Shown: positions 8,175-15,853 of the stretch, piece by piece
Numbering within the stretch: position 1 is the stretch's first letter
Layout: each line of letters opens with the position of its first letter
DNA from: JAPUDQ01 sp049644865
Lineage (GTDB): Bacteria; Patescibacteriota; Saccharimonadia; Saccharimonadales; Saccharimonadaceae
DNA length: 37,127 nucleotides
Direction of reading: 5' to 3'
Assembly: GCA_049644865.1 (NCBI GenBank)
Contig: JBARSV010000008.1
Location: 1 to 37,127 of the forward strand
Notes under the pieces: generated by a model
What the model was told of the DNA's origin: nothing
Seen by the model: only the letters and a program-made list of their open reading frames with translations
Database searches by the model: none
Program-made: the position numbers and the translations under genes

Positions 8175-11100
8175 AAGACTCCTTCTTCAGAGAAATTCTA
8201 ACTGCTTTGTTTTCAATTCGGACATCCTCAACATGCATTGATTGATGAATAGGCCCAAGCTTGAGAGCAAGTGTCTCCGCTTCGATCACCACAAGGTGTT
8301 CATTAATAGCATGTTCAAGTTCCTTATCATCAGTTGTGATCCCTAGTATGATGCGATCATCGACGTTGAGTCCGGCATTTTTGCGGGCAGCCTGGACGTA
8401 GCGGATGACTTCACGCATCAGTCCTTCTCGCTTCAGTTCTGGGGTGAGTGTCTCGTCGATTTTCACCGCATCGCCAGTTTTTACTTCTTTGACGTTCACC
8501 TCATCGGTGAGGATGCTGACGAAATCAACATGTTCGCCGAGTGATGGCACCGTCACGCTCGCGAGCGGTTGACGGACTTTCAGCCCAGCCTTAGCGCGCA
8601 AACTCAATGCTTCGTTGACGTAGTCGCGCACTGTCTCCATGTCGTTCATGACGAGCTCGTCGATACGACCAGCTGGCAGCCAGTCTTTGAGATGGATCGA
8701 TTCGTCGTCACCCGTCAAATTGTGATACAACTCCTCAGCCAGGAATGGTGTAAATGGCGCCAGCACATACGCCAGCCGTACCAGCACATAGTGCAATGTG
8801 CGGTACGCCATCGCCTTGTCGTCGTCATCTTCACTCTTCCAAAACCGCCGACGACTACGCCGCACAAACCAGTTACTCGCGTCGTCGATGAACGGGAGGA
8901 TCGGGCTCATGGCATCAGGTAGATTGTAACCGTCCATATGCTTCTCAACCTCAGCTACGAGCTGATGCAACCGACTAATAATCCATATATCCAAAGGATT
9001 TTTCAATCCCTCTAACACCTCTCCACGGCTGTATAAAGGAGTCTCCTTTATACTCTTTATATCCCATTGCCAGTCGTCGGCTTCGGCGTAGAGCGTAAAA
9101 AAGTCGTACATATTCCATATCATGCTAAGTTTGCGCGCCACGTCACCCACTTCTTTGTCTTGTAGTGCGAAATCTTCCCCGCTGAGAAGCGGGCTCGATA
9201 GCAGTAGGTAGCGCAAAGAGTCAGCCGAAAACTTATCCATCAACTCATTGGGGTCCGTGTAATTGCCATAACTCTTGCTCATCTTGCGGCCGTCGTTGCC
9301 TGCCACGTTGCCGGTCACGATGACGTTTTTGAAAGCGTGCGTGCCAAACAGCGCCACGTTGACGGCATGAACATAGTAGAACCACGCGCGAACTTGACCG
9401 ATGTATTCGACGATGAAATCACCCGGGAAATTTTCTTCAAATTTTTGCTTATTTTCAAACGGATAGTGAAACTGTGCGAATGGCATACTGCCGCTTTCAA
9501 ACCAACAATCAATCACCTTGTCGATGCGATGGTACGTCACGCCGTCGATCTCGAATGTCACATCGTCTATCCACGGTCGATGATAATCCTCAAGTCTCAC
9601 CCCTGATAACTCCTCCAACTCCGCATAACTCCCCACCACCTTGCTCAAGGTCCGTCCTTGAGCATCTGTACCTTTCCAGACCGGCATGGCGGTGGCCCAG
9701 AAGCGGTCGCGCGACAAGTTCCAATCTGGCGCTTGTTCGACCGTCTTGGCAAACCGGCCATTTTTGACATGTGGCGGGAACCAATTGATCGGACCATTTT
9801 CCTCGAGCATCTGCTCGCGCTGGCCGTCGATGTCCATAAACCAACTCGGGTGCGCACGGTACATGAGCTTCGTACCGCAGCGGTGACAATGCGGGTATGA
9901 GTGGCGAATATAATCGATCTTCCAGACCACGCCGCGCTCGTAAAGCGTCTTCGCAATCGTCTTGTTGATCACCCAGACGTTCTCACCCGTCCAATCACCT
10001 TCGGTGAAAAGACCATTTTCGTCGATGGTATGAACGATCGGGATACCGTTTTCTTTGGCTAGTACAAAGTCTTCTTCACCATAAGCTGGTGCAAGGTGGA
10101 CGATGCCCGTACCGTCCTCGTGACTGACATATGGTGCCGCCCAGACTTTGTGCGCGCCCTCGCCACGATTTACGCCGAACAGCGGCTCATACGATCGCCC
10201 GACGAGCTCTTTACCTTTAAATTCTCGGATAATCGTATAATCAAGCGGCTGATGTTTTTCATCACGCATGACCTTGTCTAACAGTTCTTTCGCAAGTATC
10301 AAACGTTCCCCGCCCTGCTCAACTTCGACATAAGTCAGTTTCTCATTCACAGCCACAGCCGTATTCGCCGGTAGCGTCCATGTCGTCGTCGTCCATGCCA
10401 GCAAGACGACGTTGTCTGAGTCATCCTCTACTTTTCCTGCGATTAGATCCTTGACTCGACGCTCAACAGTGTCCCGCATCACAAGACCTTTTTCTTCGCT
10501 CTCTCCTTTTGGATCTACCACATTCCACCGGACGACATTCGGCCCCTGCAGCCATTCGGGAGTCTGAGAATGATTTGCCATATTGACAACCAAGTTATAT
10601 TCCTTGAGCATCTCCTTTTTTAAGAGTTGTCGTGTATGGCTTGTAATATCAATGCCGACTTCCTTCATTTTAGCTGATGGCCTTGCGTAATTATCTCGCT
10701 CTTTGCTAATTAACTCCTCAATAGCCGCAACAGTATCCACGTCCCAACGCGCATTTTCATTAACCCCAGCAGACGATGCGTTATTTGTCTTCGTTAAGTT
10801 ATTATAGAATCCTTGCGCAGTTTGTGACCGCCCTATGTTAGATTTACAGACAAACAATACCTTAGAGTCTTTAGTAAGCTCTATGGGCTTTTTTTTGTTG
10901 CCCTTGAGCTTGAACTTCACATACACACTCGGGTCGGTCACATCCTGATATGCTCCGGCATCCATGGTGACTTCTGCCTTACTGAGCGGGGTGGCATCGA
11001 GCGTGCAGTACATGAGCACCTTTTCGCCCTCGTAGATCTTGCCCTTGTCGTACAGTTCTTTGAATGCCCACCAGACTGACTCCATGTAGTCTTTGTCCAT

Positions 11101-11550
11101 GGTTTTGTACGCGCCCTTGAAATCAACCCAGCGACCGATGCGATCGACCACGTCTTCCCACTCACCGCTCGTTTGAACCATGTTGTTGCGGCAGGCGATG
11201 ATGTATTTTTCGAGACCGTAATCAAACACTTCTTCGCGACTGTTGATGCCAAGTTTTTTCTCAGTAAATCGCTCCGCTGGCAGGCCATGACAATCCCAGC
11301 CCCACACACGTTCGACACGCTTACCTTTCATAGTCTGATAGCGCGGGATGGCGTCCTTTACGATACTACTTAGTAACGTACCGTGATGCGGATTGCCCGA
11401 GATGAACGGCGGCCCGTCATAAAAGACGTAGCTGTTGTCTTTGCTGCGGTTCTCAACCGACTTTTCAAATGTCTTGTCAGCCTTCCACCGCTGCACCCAA
11501 TCTTTTTCGTATTCGATTGCCCTGCGGCGGGTGTTTGCTTTGAATTTCAT
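8164..11550 (-). CDS. ileS: Isoleucyl-tRNA synthetase with an inserted LMW-PTP-like phosphatase domain
   Basis: Charges tRNA-Ile. It is of the long (IleS2-like) type and, at 1128 residues, long because of an insertion. Seen in order: class I signature region PHHGTLL (54-60, where HxGH would be expected), GWDCHGLP (84-91), start of the CP1 editing domain (YVKFKLKG, 210-217), an inserted domain of about 150 residues (see separate entry), editing motif LAWTTTTWTLPAN (384-396; usual TTTPW has Thr for Pro), KMSKS (756-760), then the anticodon-binding domain. AGGAGGAGG lies just before the ATG. The gene is last of a run with cupin, methyltransferase and nuclease-like genes behind a T-box-like leader, and overlaps the rhodanese gene. 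The synthetase assignment is certain; the effect of the insertion is not known. Confidence 0.97.
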   Translation of the reverse strand: MKFKANTRRRAIEYEKDWVQRWKADKTFEKSVENRSKDNSYVFYDGPPFISGNPHHGTLLSSIVKDAIPRYQTMKGKRVERVWGWDCHGLPAERFTEKKLGINSREEVFDYGLEKYIIACRNNMVQTSGEWEDVVDRIGRWVDFKGAYKTMDKDYMESVWWAFKELYDKGKIYEGEKVLMYCTLDATPLSKAEVTMDAGAYQDVTDPSVYVKFKLKGNKKKPIELTKDSKVLFVCKSNIGRSQTAQGFYNNLTKTNNASSAGVNENARWDVDTVAAIEELISKERDNYARPSAKMKEVGIDITSHTRQLLKKEMLKEYNLVVNMANHSQTPEWLQGPNVVRWNVVDPKGESEEKGLVMRDTVERRVKDLIAGKVEDDSDNVVLLAWTTTTWTLPANTAVAVNEKLTYVEVEQGGERLILAKELLDKVMRDEKHQPLDYTIIREFKGKELVGRSYEPLFGVNRGEGAHKVWAAPYVSHEDGTGIVHLAPAYGEEDFVLAKENGIPIVHTIDENGLFTEGDWTGENVWVINKTIAKTLYERGVVWKIDYIRHSYPHCHRCGTKLMYRAHPSWFMDIDGQREQMLEENGPINWFPPHVKNGRFAKTVEQAPDWNLSRDRFWATAMPVWKGTDAQGRTLSKVVGSYAELEELSGVRLEDYHRPWIDDVTFEIDGVTYHRIDKVIDCWFESGSMPFAQFHYPFENKQKFEENFPGDFIVEYIGQVRAWFYYVHAVNVALFGTHAFKNVIVTGNVAGNDGRKMSKSYGNYTDPNELMDKFSADSLRYLLLSSPLLSGEDFALQDKEVGDVARKLSMIWNMYDFFTLYAEADDWQWDIKSIKETPLYSRGEVLEGLKNPLDIWIISRLHQLVAEVEKHMDGYNLPDAMSPILPFIDDASNWFVRRSRRRFWKSEDDDDKAMAYRTLHYVLVRLAYVLAPFTPFLAEELYHNLTGDDESIHLKDWLPAGRIDELVMNDMETVRDYVNEALSLRAKAGLKVRQPLASVTVPSLGEHVDFVSILTDEVNVKEVKTGDAVKIDETLTPELKREGLMREVIRYVQAARKNAGLNVDDRIILGITTDDKELEHAINEHLVVIEAETLALKLGPIHQSMHVEDVRIENKAVRISLKKESYDR
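10441..10869 (-). other. LMW protein tyrosine phosphatase/arsenate-reductase-like domain inside ileS
   Basis: IleRS residues 228-370. VLFVCKSNIGRS (231-242) is a complete CX5R(S) P-loop, with Cys235 and Arg241. DITSHTRQL (301-309) matches the conserved mid-domain G-[IV]-D-x-S-x-H-x-[SA]-[RK]-x-[LI] region. NVVDPKG (343-349) supplies the Asp-Pro general-acid loop. All residues needed for catalysis seem present. It sits between the YVKFKLKG strand and the LLAWTTT motif of the editing domain, flanked by lysine-rich and acidic linkers. The DNA of the insert looks more AT-rich than the rest of the gene, which suggests later acquisition. Confidence 0.85.
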
Positions 11551-11596
11551 ATGCCTCCTCCTTGCAATTTATAACAATTTTTGCTATGATATGGGT

Positions 11597-11643
11597 AGTG
11601 AACCGATGCAGCGATGAATATGCGCAGCATCGGTTCCTTTTTT
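11597..11643 (+). ncRNA. Candidate ~45-nt RNA from a promoter followed at once by a terminator
   Basis: TTGCAA (11562-11567) and TATGAT (11585-11590) are 17 bases apart and predict a start near 11597. Immediately after come GAACCGATGC (11600-11609), an A:A mismatch, GCG, a 9-base loop, CGC and GCATCGGTTC (11627-11636), followed by six T residues (11638-11643). Nothing codes on this strand here. The RNA would be divergent from ileS. Alternatively the hairpin only blocks antisense transcription. Confidence 0.45.
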
Positions 11644-11656
11644 GTGCTCACATAGC

Positions 11657-12034
11657 TCATTTGATCACCTCTATCATTTCATGCTTGTTGATTAACAATA
11701 CTCGTTTCAAATGTTTGCGCAATTCAACGTTGTATTTCATCTGCGATCGAATCTTTGCGATATGCAATTTGCAGCGCCGCACATCGATGACAATATACAG
11801 TGATTGCTTGGATGCGCGTTTTATCTGGTCTTCTATGACATGCTTGCCACGACCAAGCGGACTCTTGATCTCCCACTCCACGCCATCAATCTCGCAATCT
11901 GGCGTCCTATTAGTATCTCTCACAATAAACGTCGCGTCAGCACCAAAATATTCCGCTACAATACTCGCAGCCTCTATCTCAAAACGCTCCGGTCGGGGGT
12001 TGATGTTGGTGGGGATAATAATTCGTTGTGACAT
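11657..12034 (-). CDS. PD-(D/E)XK nuclease domain protein resembling CdiA C-terminal tRNase toxins
   Basis: With the ATG at 12032-12034 the product is 125 residues, MSQRIIIPTN onward; a start 13 codons earlier would overlap the methyltransferase gene. The core RTPDCEIDGVEWEIKSP places Asp46, Glu55 and Lys57 in a PD-(D/E)XK arrangement, followed by a helix ending in KQSLYIVIDVRR. This layout matches the stand-alone CdiA_C-type (PF18451-like) domains known as tRNA nucleases in contact-dependent inhibition. There is no delivery domain or signal peptide and no obvious immunity gene, so it acts in the cytoplasm if active. Position directly before ileS is notable. It could instead be a DNA or other RNA nuclease. 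Confidence 0.6.
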   Translation of the reverse strand: MSQRIIIPTNINPRPERFEIEAASIVAEYFGADATFIVRDTNRTPDCEIDGVEWEIKSPLGRGKHVIEDQIKRASKQSLYIVIDVRRCKLHIAKIRSQMKYNVELRKHLKRVLLINKHEMIEVIK

Positions 12035-12056
12035 AGTATTTATCTCTCTTTGGGTA

Positions 12057-12683
12057 TTAGCTCTCAGCCTCATTTTTTAGCGTAACTATTTTTGCTGATT
12101 TAAAGTGTTGTATACCTTTCATGGGATTCACAGGCATCACTTCTTTGTAGCCAAGGATTTCCCACCCATTATATGCATCCTTCAACTCGTCTGGCGCAAA
12201 ACCGGATAGGAAATGTTCGTATTTCAATAATCCCTCATCAAAAATATATGCAGAGATTATGTTCAAGCCACTGACCTTGGTTGCGGCTTTGATTTTCTGC
12301 AATGCAGATTTTCTCAGATTATCTGGTAGAAAATGCAGCACCATCGTACATATGACTGCATCGTACGTTGCAATATCTGCGAGCTCTTGCACGGCCTGGT
12401 CCTTTACTACCAATCGACCTGGAAAATCTTTTTGAAGTTCTGCTAGTTTTTCTAGTGCTTCTGGCAAAGTCTCTGTCGCAACAATTTTCGATGTCGTTTT
12501 TTCGAGCAATAGCTTTGTATTATTTCCAAACCCTGCACCACAATCGAGAATCGTTTTATCTTCAAGCATCGCTACATTATCCTCGACAATATCTCTCGGA
12601 TACTCCGGAAAGTAGTAACCACCTGCCGATGACACTTCGGATATGTGAACGCCAGTCCGGTGTGCGTGTGAAGTAGATTTCAT
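12057..12683 (-). CDS. Class I SAM-dependent methyltransferase
   Basis: 208 residues. Motif I is TILDCGAGFGNN (about 44-55), the acidic residue ending strand beta-2 is in IVATET, and YDAVICTMVLHFL gives motif IV. The C-terminal WEILGYKEV resembles small TehB/UbiE-like methyltransferases. Substrate unknown. The ATG overlaps the stop of the cupin gene by four bases (ATGA), so the pair is translationally coupled, and 22 bases separate its stop from the nuclease start. Confidence 0.8.
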   Translation of the reverse strand: MKSTSHAHRTGVHISEVSSAGGYYFPEYPRDIVEDNVAMLEDKTILDCGAGFGNNTKLLLEKTTSKIVATETLPEALEKLAELQKDFPGRLVVKDQAVQELADIATYDAVICTMVLHFLPDNLRKSALQKIKAATKVSGLNIISAYIFDEGLLKYEHFLSGFAPDELKDAYNGWEILGYKEVMPVNPMKGIQHFKSAKIVTLKNEAES

Positions 12684-13027
12684 GATTCCTCCAAATGATG
12701 TTTACTCGGATCAAATGCCGGCCCGCAAGGTACGATCATTTCCATGTTGCCACCCCAACAAAACCACTCCCTGGCCGACACATACACCACGTCACCCACC
12801 CTGAGTTCGTGTCTACCGTCAGTCTTTGACTCTATGTAGCCCTCGCCTTTGACAATCACTGCCATCTCATCCGATTCCTCAAGCCAGCCCCAGCCACTCG
12901 CTGGAAATCGTCCACGTATGGAAATTTTCGCAACGTCAATTTTGCCGCCCTCTGGTTTGTACTCTCGCCCAAAACACACACCGCTATTGCGAAATTCCTC
13001 ACCATCTTCATGCGACCATTTCTTCAT
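12680..13027 (-). CDS. Cupin-fold protein
   Basis: 115 residues. The pattern WGWLEESDEMAVIVKGEGYIES followed by ELRVGDVVYVSAREW is a single cupin barrel, with G-x(3)-E-x(6)-G-like spacing and PxG replaced by VGD. The usual metal histidines are mostly absent, so it may bind a ligand rather than catalyse. TTGGAG lies six bases before the ATG. It is the first gene after the T-box-like leader and is coupled to the methyltransferase. Confidence 0.7.
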   Translation of the reverse strand: MKKWSHEDGEEFRNSGVCFGREYKPEGGKIDVAKISIRGRFPASGWGWLEESDEMAVIVKGEGYIESKTDGRHELRVGDVVYVSAREWFCWGGNMEMIVPCGPAFDPSKHHLEES

Positions 13028-13040
13028 AGTTTCTCCAATT

Positions 13041-13223
13041 AAAAACCCCTTCTACTCGTCAGAACCTCGCGGGATGAGGCGGTACCATCTGACTTTCAAA
13101 AGAGACTTTTGACACTTCGTTTGTTCGGTCTGTCGTGCCGATACCGATGGGGTCTACTTTCACGATGATTTCTTCCCATAGCTCGTGGCTGATAACCACT
13201 CGATCGCTCTACGAACTAGTATA
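13041..13223 (-). promoter_or_regulatory. T-box riboswitch-like leader (possible Ile specifier)
   Basis: This fills most of the 332-base gap upstream of the cupin gene. On the minus strand, -10 TATACT (13218-13223) is followed by about 170 bases of leader. The antiterminator core is exact: helix A1 GTCAGA (13093-13088) with TCTGAC (13063-13058), a 7-base bulge TGGTACC (13087-13081), and helix A2 GCCTC (13080-13076) with GAGGT (13068-13064, one G-U), loop ATCCCGC. This is the UGGNACC bulge that reads the tRNA CCA end. Upstream, GCGA (13207-13204) can pair with TCGT (13165-13162), leaving GAA-ATC-A on the 3' side as a candidate isoleucine specifier (13169-13167). GGGGTTTTT (13049-13041) before the Shine-Dalgarno may be the end of a terminator competing for TCTGAC. 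Stem I is short and poorly defined. Confidence 0.65.
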
Positions 13224-13307
13224 TCTCATCTGTTGTCAAAATAAAATGTACTCCTACATAAAAATAGATACAGTTTCCAGGGGGATAATCACGGAGCGAT
13301 AGCGAAG

Positions 13308-13337
13308 TTAAAGAAGGGGGATTTCCCCCTTCTTTAA
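13308..13337. terminator. Perfect 13-bp hairpin between the DoxX gene and the T-box leader
   Basis: TTAAAGAAGGGGG (13308-13320) and its exact complement (13325-13337) enclose a 4-base loop. It lies 23 bases after the stop of the DoxX gene on the minus strand and insulates the downstream operon. There is no long T-tract on either side beyond the T-rich arm end. Confidence 0.6.
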
Positions 13338-13359
13338 GCAAGGATGAAATCCGAAGCGC

Positions 13360-13863
13360 CTACCACAACCACGGCTGTTTCTTAACACTCGGTTGTTTGA
13401 GCCACCAGCTCGCCAGACTGAGCTCACGACGACCGAAGGCGACGACCCAGAGCACCATCGCGTAGACAATGTGGTCATCAATAAGTGGATTGTTCTCGAG
13501 CGGCACCAACGCAGCCCACATCATGAAGAGCAGCACTGTGCCCGCAGCAGCAGCCAAGCGAACAGCCACGCCGAGTATTAACGCCACGCCAATACCGAGT
13601 AGTGCTAGCATAAACAACCAGTCTACCCACACCTGTCCAGCAAGACCAGTGAAAAACTCACGGAGCGGACTAAACTCATTGACGCCGAATTTCAGGAAAC
13701 CGGTCGTTGGTGAACCGCCAGCTACCCACGCTGCGGCCGGTTTGGTCGCAAAACCAAGCCCAAATGTTTTGTCTAAAAACGCCCACAAAAACACAAATCC
13801 GAGTACGATGCGTGTCAGCGCCAGCGCTACCCACGCGTTTTTGTACGGAACTGCCTTTGCCAT
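13360..13863 (-). CDS. DoxX-family membrane protein
   Basis: 167 residues from the ATG at 13861-13863, chosen over an ATG 11 codons upstream because GGGAGGG stands 9 bases before it. About four membrane segments are visible: WVALALTRIVLGFVFLWAFLD with the family motif R-x(2)-LG-x(3)-LWAFLDK, WLFMLALLGIGVALILGV, LAAAAGTVLLFMMWAAL and IVYAMVLWVVAFG. It resembles the DoxD/DoxX thiosulfate:quinone oxidoreductase-like family; the real activity in such bacteria is unknown. Transcribed alone. Confidence 0.75.
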   Translation of the reverse strand: MAKAVPYKNAWVALALTRIVLGFVFLWAFLDKTFGLGFATKPAAAWVAGGSPTTGFLKFGVNEFSPLREFFTGLAGQVWVDWLFMLALLGIGVALILGVAVRLAAAAGTVLLFMMWAALVPLENNPLIDDHIVYAMVLWVVAFGRRELSLASWWLKQPSVKKQPWLW

Positions 13864-13933
13864 ATGAAGAACCCTCCCTTTATTGCTTATCCTCATAATA
13901 GCGACATTTACAAAAATAGTAAATATCCCTGGC

Positions 13934-14806
13934 TTACCGTCGTGGCGGTAGCGGTATAAGTACGCTGGTACGACGTCGATACTCGGCCCAATCTGGTCGC
14001 TTGGCCGCCCGTGCTTCAGCCGGTGGGATACCGGATACTTTGATGATTAAATAACTTAACAGAGCTGGGCCGAACAGTGATGCCCATACCATAGTATCAA
14101 CTTTCGGCAACAACTCGATAATTCCTAGTGACGCAAGTAAACCAATTGCCCACCATTGAACCAGTTCGCCAAAATAGTTCGGATGGCGCGAATACCGCCA
14201 TAGTCCGCTCTGCATTGTTGTATGACCGGTTCGGCGTCGTAAGAATGACTGTAATTGCCAGTCAGCAACCATCTCGATCGTAAACCCAGCCGCCCACACA
14301 CCAACGAATATCCAAATCAACCGAATTTGATTGCTATCAAGCGGCCACGATGAGGCGCCACACGATATCAGTACGATAAATGCAGGCAATGCAACCAGAC
14401 TAGCTAACAATGCTTGAACGACATAGATGCGAAGATAGCGCGAGATCAAAGACTGATTCGACCAACCGGCTTTAAGCTCGGTATAGCGTACATCTTCTTT
14501 GCTTGATTTCAAAAACCTTACCAATATATGGACACTCAACCGCAAACCCCACACCGTGATCATAACTGCTATAAGCGTCCCAACCCAGGTATTAAGTTGA
14601 GACCACGATGATTGACCGATGGGCCACCATGTCCAGACGAGAATAACAAACGATAATCCCCAACCGACATCGACGAGATCATCACGCCGTAGTCGCGTTG
14701 CGATGACAAACATGATCGTCTGAAATGCCAGCGCCGCGAGAAAACCCACCAGCCACATGCTCCACGGCGAATGCCATGATATCAATTGCCAATAAAGATC
14801 AGCCAC
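13934..14806 (-). CDS. DUF1295/steroid-5-alpha-reductase-like membrane protein
   Basis: 290 residues with six or seven membrane segments. The C-terminal signature SGLWRYSRHPNYFGE, followed by SYLIIKVSGIPPAE and PDWAEYRRRTS, is diagnostic of the DUF1295/isoprenylcysteine-methyltransferase-like superfamily that binds NADPH or SAM at the membrane. GTG start, overlapping the DUF2177 gene by eight bases. DUF1295 and DUF2177 genes often accompany lipid-modifying genes such as cyclopropane synthase in other bacteria; no such gene is seen here. Confidence 0.8.
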   Translation of the reverse strand: MADLYWQLISWHSPWSMWLVGFLAALAFQTIMFVIATRLRRDDLVDVGWGLSFVILVWTWWPIGQSSWSQLNTWVGTLIAVMITVWGLRLSVHILVRFLKSSKEDVRYTELKAGWSNQSLISRYLRIYVVQALLASLVALPAFIVLISCGASSWPLDSNQIRLIWIFVGVWAAGFTIEMVADWQLQSFLRRRTGHTTMQSGLWRYSRHPNYFGELVQWWAIGLLASLGIIELLPKVDTMVWASLFGPALLSYLIIKVSGIPPAEARAAKRPDWAEYRRRTSVLIPLPPRR

Positions 14807-15197
14807 GGTGCAAAAACCAGAAACTTAGTCCGGCGACAGCAGCCGTTAGCACTGCGCCCCAGAGTAAATCGACGATAACGAGTTTGGTCGTCCAGCCTTT
14901 GAGCGTCGCGAGGTTGGTCAGATCATAGGTGGCATAGGCAACGAAACCAAACAACGCGCCGTAACCAACGGCATGCTGCCATGAACCTTTTTCGAGTGCT
15001 GGGTTGATAACAAACGCGACGATACCGACGACATAGATAACATAGAAGATCACAGCTGCAGTCATATTTGGTTTTTCAAGTAGGAGCGAACCAATTTGAC
15101 TCCGATAAAAATTCTTTGCGATCACACTGAGCCACAGCGCATCGATCACGCCCATGATTCCCCCAGCCACCAGTAACCGAATGATAAAATCTTGCAT
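14799..15197 (-). CDS. DUF2177-family membrane protein
   Basis: 132 residues, four membrane segments. The family pattern is visible: GVIDALWLSVIAKNFYRSQIG at the N-terminus and GFVAYATYDLTNLATLKGW in the middle, ending in LLWGAVLTAAVAGLSFWF. AGGGGGAG precedes the ATG by a few bases. Coupled by overlap to the DUF1295 gene. Function unknown in the family. Confidence 0.82.
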   Translation of the reverse strand: MQDFIIRLLVAGGIMGVIDALWLSVIAKNFYRSQIGSLLLEKPNMTAAVIFYVIYVVGIVAFVINPALEKGSWQHAVGYGALFGFVAYATYDLTNLATLKGWTTKLVIVDLLWGAVLTAAVAGLSFWFLHRG

Positions 15198-15216
15198 CGC
15201 TCCCCCTTCTTAAAAT

Positions 15217-15849
15217 TTATGCGAACAATGCGGTACCGTATTTGATCAGTATCGCGGCGATGAGCACAAACACAATCGTAAATAACACCAGTTTGTCGTA
15301 ATCTTTGGCGATAAAGTGGTGTGCTCGCTCAGACCAGCGCTTCGACAGATACAAATTGCCCTCACGTATGTTGTAGCGCGTGATCGCAAACCAGACAAAG
15401 GTCGTCGTGGCCGTGACGAGCAGACACCACGGACACAGTGCCCCGATGATGAAAAAGCTGGTGTAAAACAAGTAATAGGCGAAGATAAACCCTAGACTGT
15501 AACAAATCTGCGCCACAAACATAAACCGCCTCGGGAAATGCACGCCAGCTAGTCCGGCGATAGCCACAGTGATGACAACCGGTTCGGCGATGAGGCCGAG
15601 GAAGCTATTGGGAAAGCCCCAGAGCGATGCCGAGGGGTGCAGGCCGACGGTTGCACAGTTGAGCACGGCGTTGATGCTGCAGCTCAAGATAGCATCGGGG
15701 TTACGCGCCAACTCAACCGCTTCGACACTCAGCACGAACGATGCGACGAGACTTGCGATCGCGCCGACGAGCATACTCGCGAAAATCCAGCGATCGTCGC
15801 GGATCTTTTTCTCGTCATGGGTGAAATAATTTTTGATAGCGTGAAACAT
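15217..15849 (-). CDS. Vitamin K epoxide reductase (VKOR) family protein
   Basis: 210 residues, about five membrane segments. The loop cysteines SCSINAVLNC (Cys57, Cys65) and the active-site CPWC (Cys139, Cys142) define a bacterial VKOR, which re-oxidises disulfide-forming partners using quinone. It starts four bases after the stop of the thioredoxin-like gene, so the two form an operon. No fused thioredoxin domain and no DsbA with CxxC is present in the window. Confidence 0.88.
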   Translation of the reverse strand: MFHAIKNYFTHDEKKIRDDRWIFASMLVGAIASLVASFVLSVEAVELARNPDAILSCSINAVLNCATVGLHPSASLWGFPNSFLGLIAEPVVITVAIAGLAGVHFPRRFMFVAQICYSLGFIFAYYLFYTSFFIIGALCPWCLLVTATTTFVWFAITRYNIREGNLYLSKRWSERAHHFIAKDYDKLVLFTIVFVLIAAILIKYGTALFA

Positions 15850-15853
15850 AATC

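Noticed and set aside
10441..10869. Intein in ileS
   Set aside because: No N-terminal Cys/Ser splice block or C-terminal HN motif; the insert carries phosphatase motifs and lacks endonuclease motifs.
11551..11656. T-box or other riboswitch directly upstream of ileS
   Set aside because: No TGGNACC bulge sequence occurs on the ileS strand here, and the hairpin's T-tract is on the opposite strand. The T-box-like structure is instead upstream of the cupin gene.
11562..12080. A 172-codon plus-strand frame
   Set aside because: It starts inside the candidate promoter, runs through the terminator hairpin, and is antisense to the nuclease gene, which has conserved motifs.
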